DNA of 64,000 bases from Ruegeria sp. PrR005 (lineage in GTDB: Bacteria; Pseudomonadota; Alphaproteobacteria; Rhodobacterales; Rhodobacteraceae): the NCBI RefSeq assembly GCF_010500245.1, contig NZ_JAAGOX010000003.1, forward strand, positions 1-64,000, read 5' to 3'. Position numbers and translations under genes: made by a program. The notes below the pieces were generated by a model that worked only from the letters and a program-made list of their open reading frames with translations, had not been told where the DNA came from and did not search any database. Position 1 is the first letter of the stretch, and each line of letters starts with the position of its first letter. Below are positions 63,326-64,000 of the stretch, one piece after another.

Positions 63326-64000
63326 TCAGCCCCGGTGCCGTCGGATCAGCATGTCGAGCGCAACGGCGGCCACCAGAACGGTGCCGATCACGATCATCTG
63401 CCAGTAGATGGAGACCGCGAGCATGGTCATGGCGTTGTTGATGAGCGCGACGAAGACGACGCCCAGAAAGGCGCCGAGGATCGTGCCCTCGCCGCCGCGC
63501 AGGGAGGCGCCACCGATGACGGCGGCGGCGAGCACCTGAAGCTCGATCCCGTTACCGGCGGTCGGCGTGCCACTCATCAGGCGCGAGGCGAGAAGAACGC
63601 CCGCCAGGGCGGCCAGTACGCCGGTGAGCGCATAGGCGATGATGCGGACCCGGGTCACGTGGATGCCCGACAGCAGGGCGGCCTTTTCGTTGGCGCCGAT
63701 GAAATAGACCTGACGGAAGAACCGCGTGTGCCGTACCGCCAGATCGAAGACGACGACGAGCGCCAGCGTGAACAGGACGATGACGGGAAAGCCGCCAAGT
63801 TCGGCCTTGCCGATCCAGGCAAAGCCCTGCGGCAGGCTGGAGACGGAAAAGCCCTCGGTCAGGACCAGCGCGATCCCGCGGGCGATGGACATGGTTCCCA
63901 GCGTGGCGATCAGCGGGTTGATCCCGAGCCCGGTCACCAGAAGGCCGTTGGCGACGCCCGCCACGGCGCCCAGCAGCAGGCCGCATAGGACGGCAAGCGG
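63326..64000 (-). CDS. ABC sugar-transporter permease (5' end cut by window)
   Basis: RbsC-type (BPD_transp_2) permease. The visible 225 or so residues contain several helices and the EAA-like region, GNGIELQVLAAAVIGGASLR. The frame stays open to the window end (PLAVLCGLLLGAVAG...), so the N terminus is missing. It lies 48 bases before the binding-protein gene on the same strand; the ATPase is probably further upstream, outside the window. Confidence 0.87.
   Translation of the reverse strand, partial: PLAVLCGLLLGAVAGVANGLLVTGLGINPLIATLGTMSIARGIALVLTEGFSVSSLPQGFAWIGKAELGGFPVIVLFTLALVVVFDLAVRHTRFFRQVYFIGANEKAALLSGIHVTRVRIIAYALTGVLAALAGVLLASRLMSGTPTAGNGIELQVLAAAVIGGASLRGGEGTILGAFLGVVFVALINNAMTMLAVSIYWQMIVIGTVLVAAVALDMLIRRHRG

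Noticed and set aside
1-64000. CRISPR arrays, prophage modules and rRNA operons
   Set aside because: No regular spacer-repeat pattern, phage structural genes or rRNA sequence was seen in the window.

Overview
This is a high-GC, gene-dense bacterial chromosome segment that reads as Alphaproteobacteria, family Rhodobacteraceae (Roseobacter group; Ruegeria-like is my inference, not a search result). The signs are: a 564-residue acyl-CoA dehydrogenase of the methylsuccinyl-CoA dehydrogenase type, an F0 operon (atpI-B-E-F'-F) with split b/b' subunits and no F1 genes beside it, a single bifunctional RelA/SpoT next to rpoZ, three tandem def paralogues beside fmt, DUF1491 between era and recO, and GANTC (CcrM-type) sites upstream of smc.

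Layout. Positions 1-1274 are a mobile-element scar: an IS21-like terminus, a possible truncated gene tail, tRNA-Phe, and fragments of at least two IS3-family transposases in mixed orientation. At 1275-3942 two TauE/SafE exporters flank a small winged-helix protein and a MASE1-like membrane protein. At 4086-7219 are mcd and a Tat-type multicopper oxidase. At 7403-17088 is a housekeeping block: era-DUF1491-recO on the plus strand, converging on a long minus-strand run folK-rpoZ-relA/spoT-DUF2062-pdxJ-lysE-acpS-lepB-rnc-META lipoprotein. At 17223-21846 come a NYN-domain gene and ispH-GST-(24-codon leader ORF)-DUF3429-methyltransferase-rnhA-TRIC. At 21912-24820 is def-def-def-fmt plus two small membrane proteins. 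At 24920-31686 are a MalY/PatB lyase, a glutathionyl-hydroquinone reductase, a degenerate receiver protein, two cobalamin genes and a lytic transglycosylase. At 31743-40599 are smc, a lipoprotein, an aminotransferase/FadR-type regulator pair and the F0 operon. At 40758-46394 are small regulators, EamA, azoreductase, a racemase, AlgH/YqgE, a DsbD-alpha-like protein and a NUDIX hydrolase. At 46404-51269 is an RND pump with its adaptor. At 51366-53907 is UDG-phosphoesterase-LysE-MoaB. At 53989-54573 is a secreted protein built of six four-cysteine modules. At 54645-59721 is a pyrimidine/phospholipid operon, pyrB-orphan-orphan-DUF4268-pyrC-plsY-orphan. At 59916-64000 are a YHS protein and a sugar cluster (epimerase, mutarotase-like, binding protein, permease cut by the window end).

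Most of the window is ordinary core genome. The less ordinary items are the AT-rich DUF4268/nuclease-like gene seated inside the pyr operon with overlaps on both sides, the six-module cysteine-rich secreted protein, a peptide deformylase paralogue whose catalytic HExxH has become HQIDH, a family-4-like uracil-DNA glycosylase without its Fe-S cysteines, a receiver-only protein without the conserved lysine, and several structured intergenic sites (a hairpin between atpB and atpE, a palindrome upstream of ispH, a DnaA box with GANTC sites upstream of smc, and a coupled leader ORF upstream of the DUF3429 gene). No CRISPR array, prophage or rRNA operon was seen.
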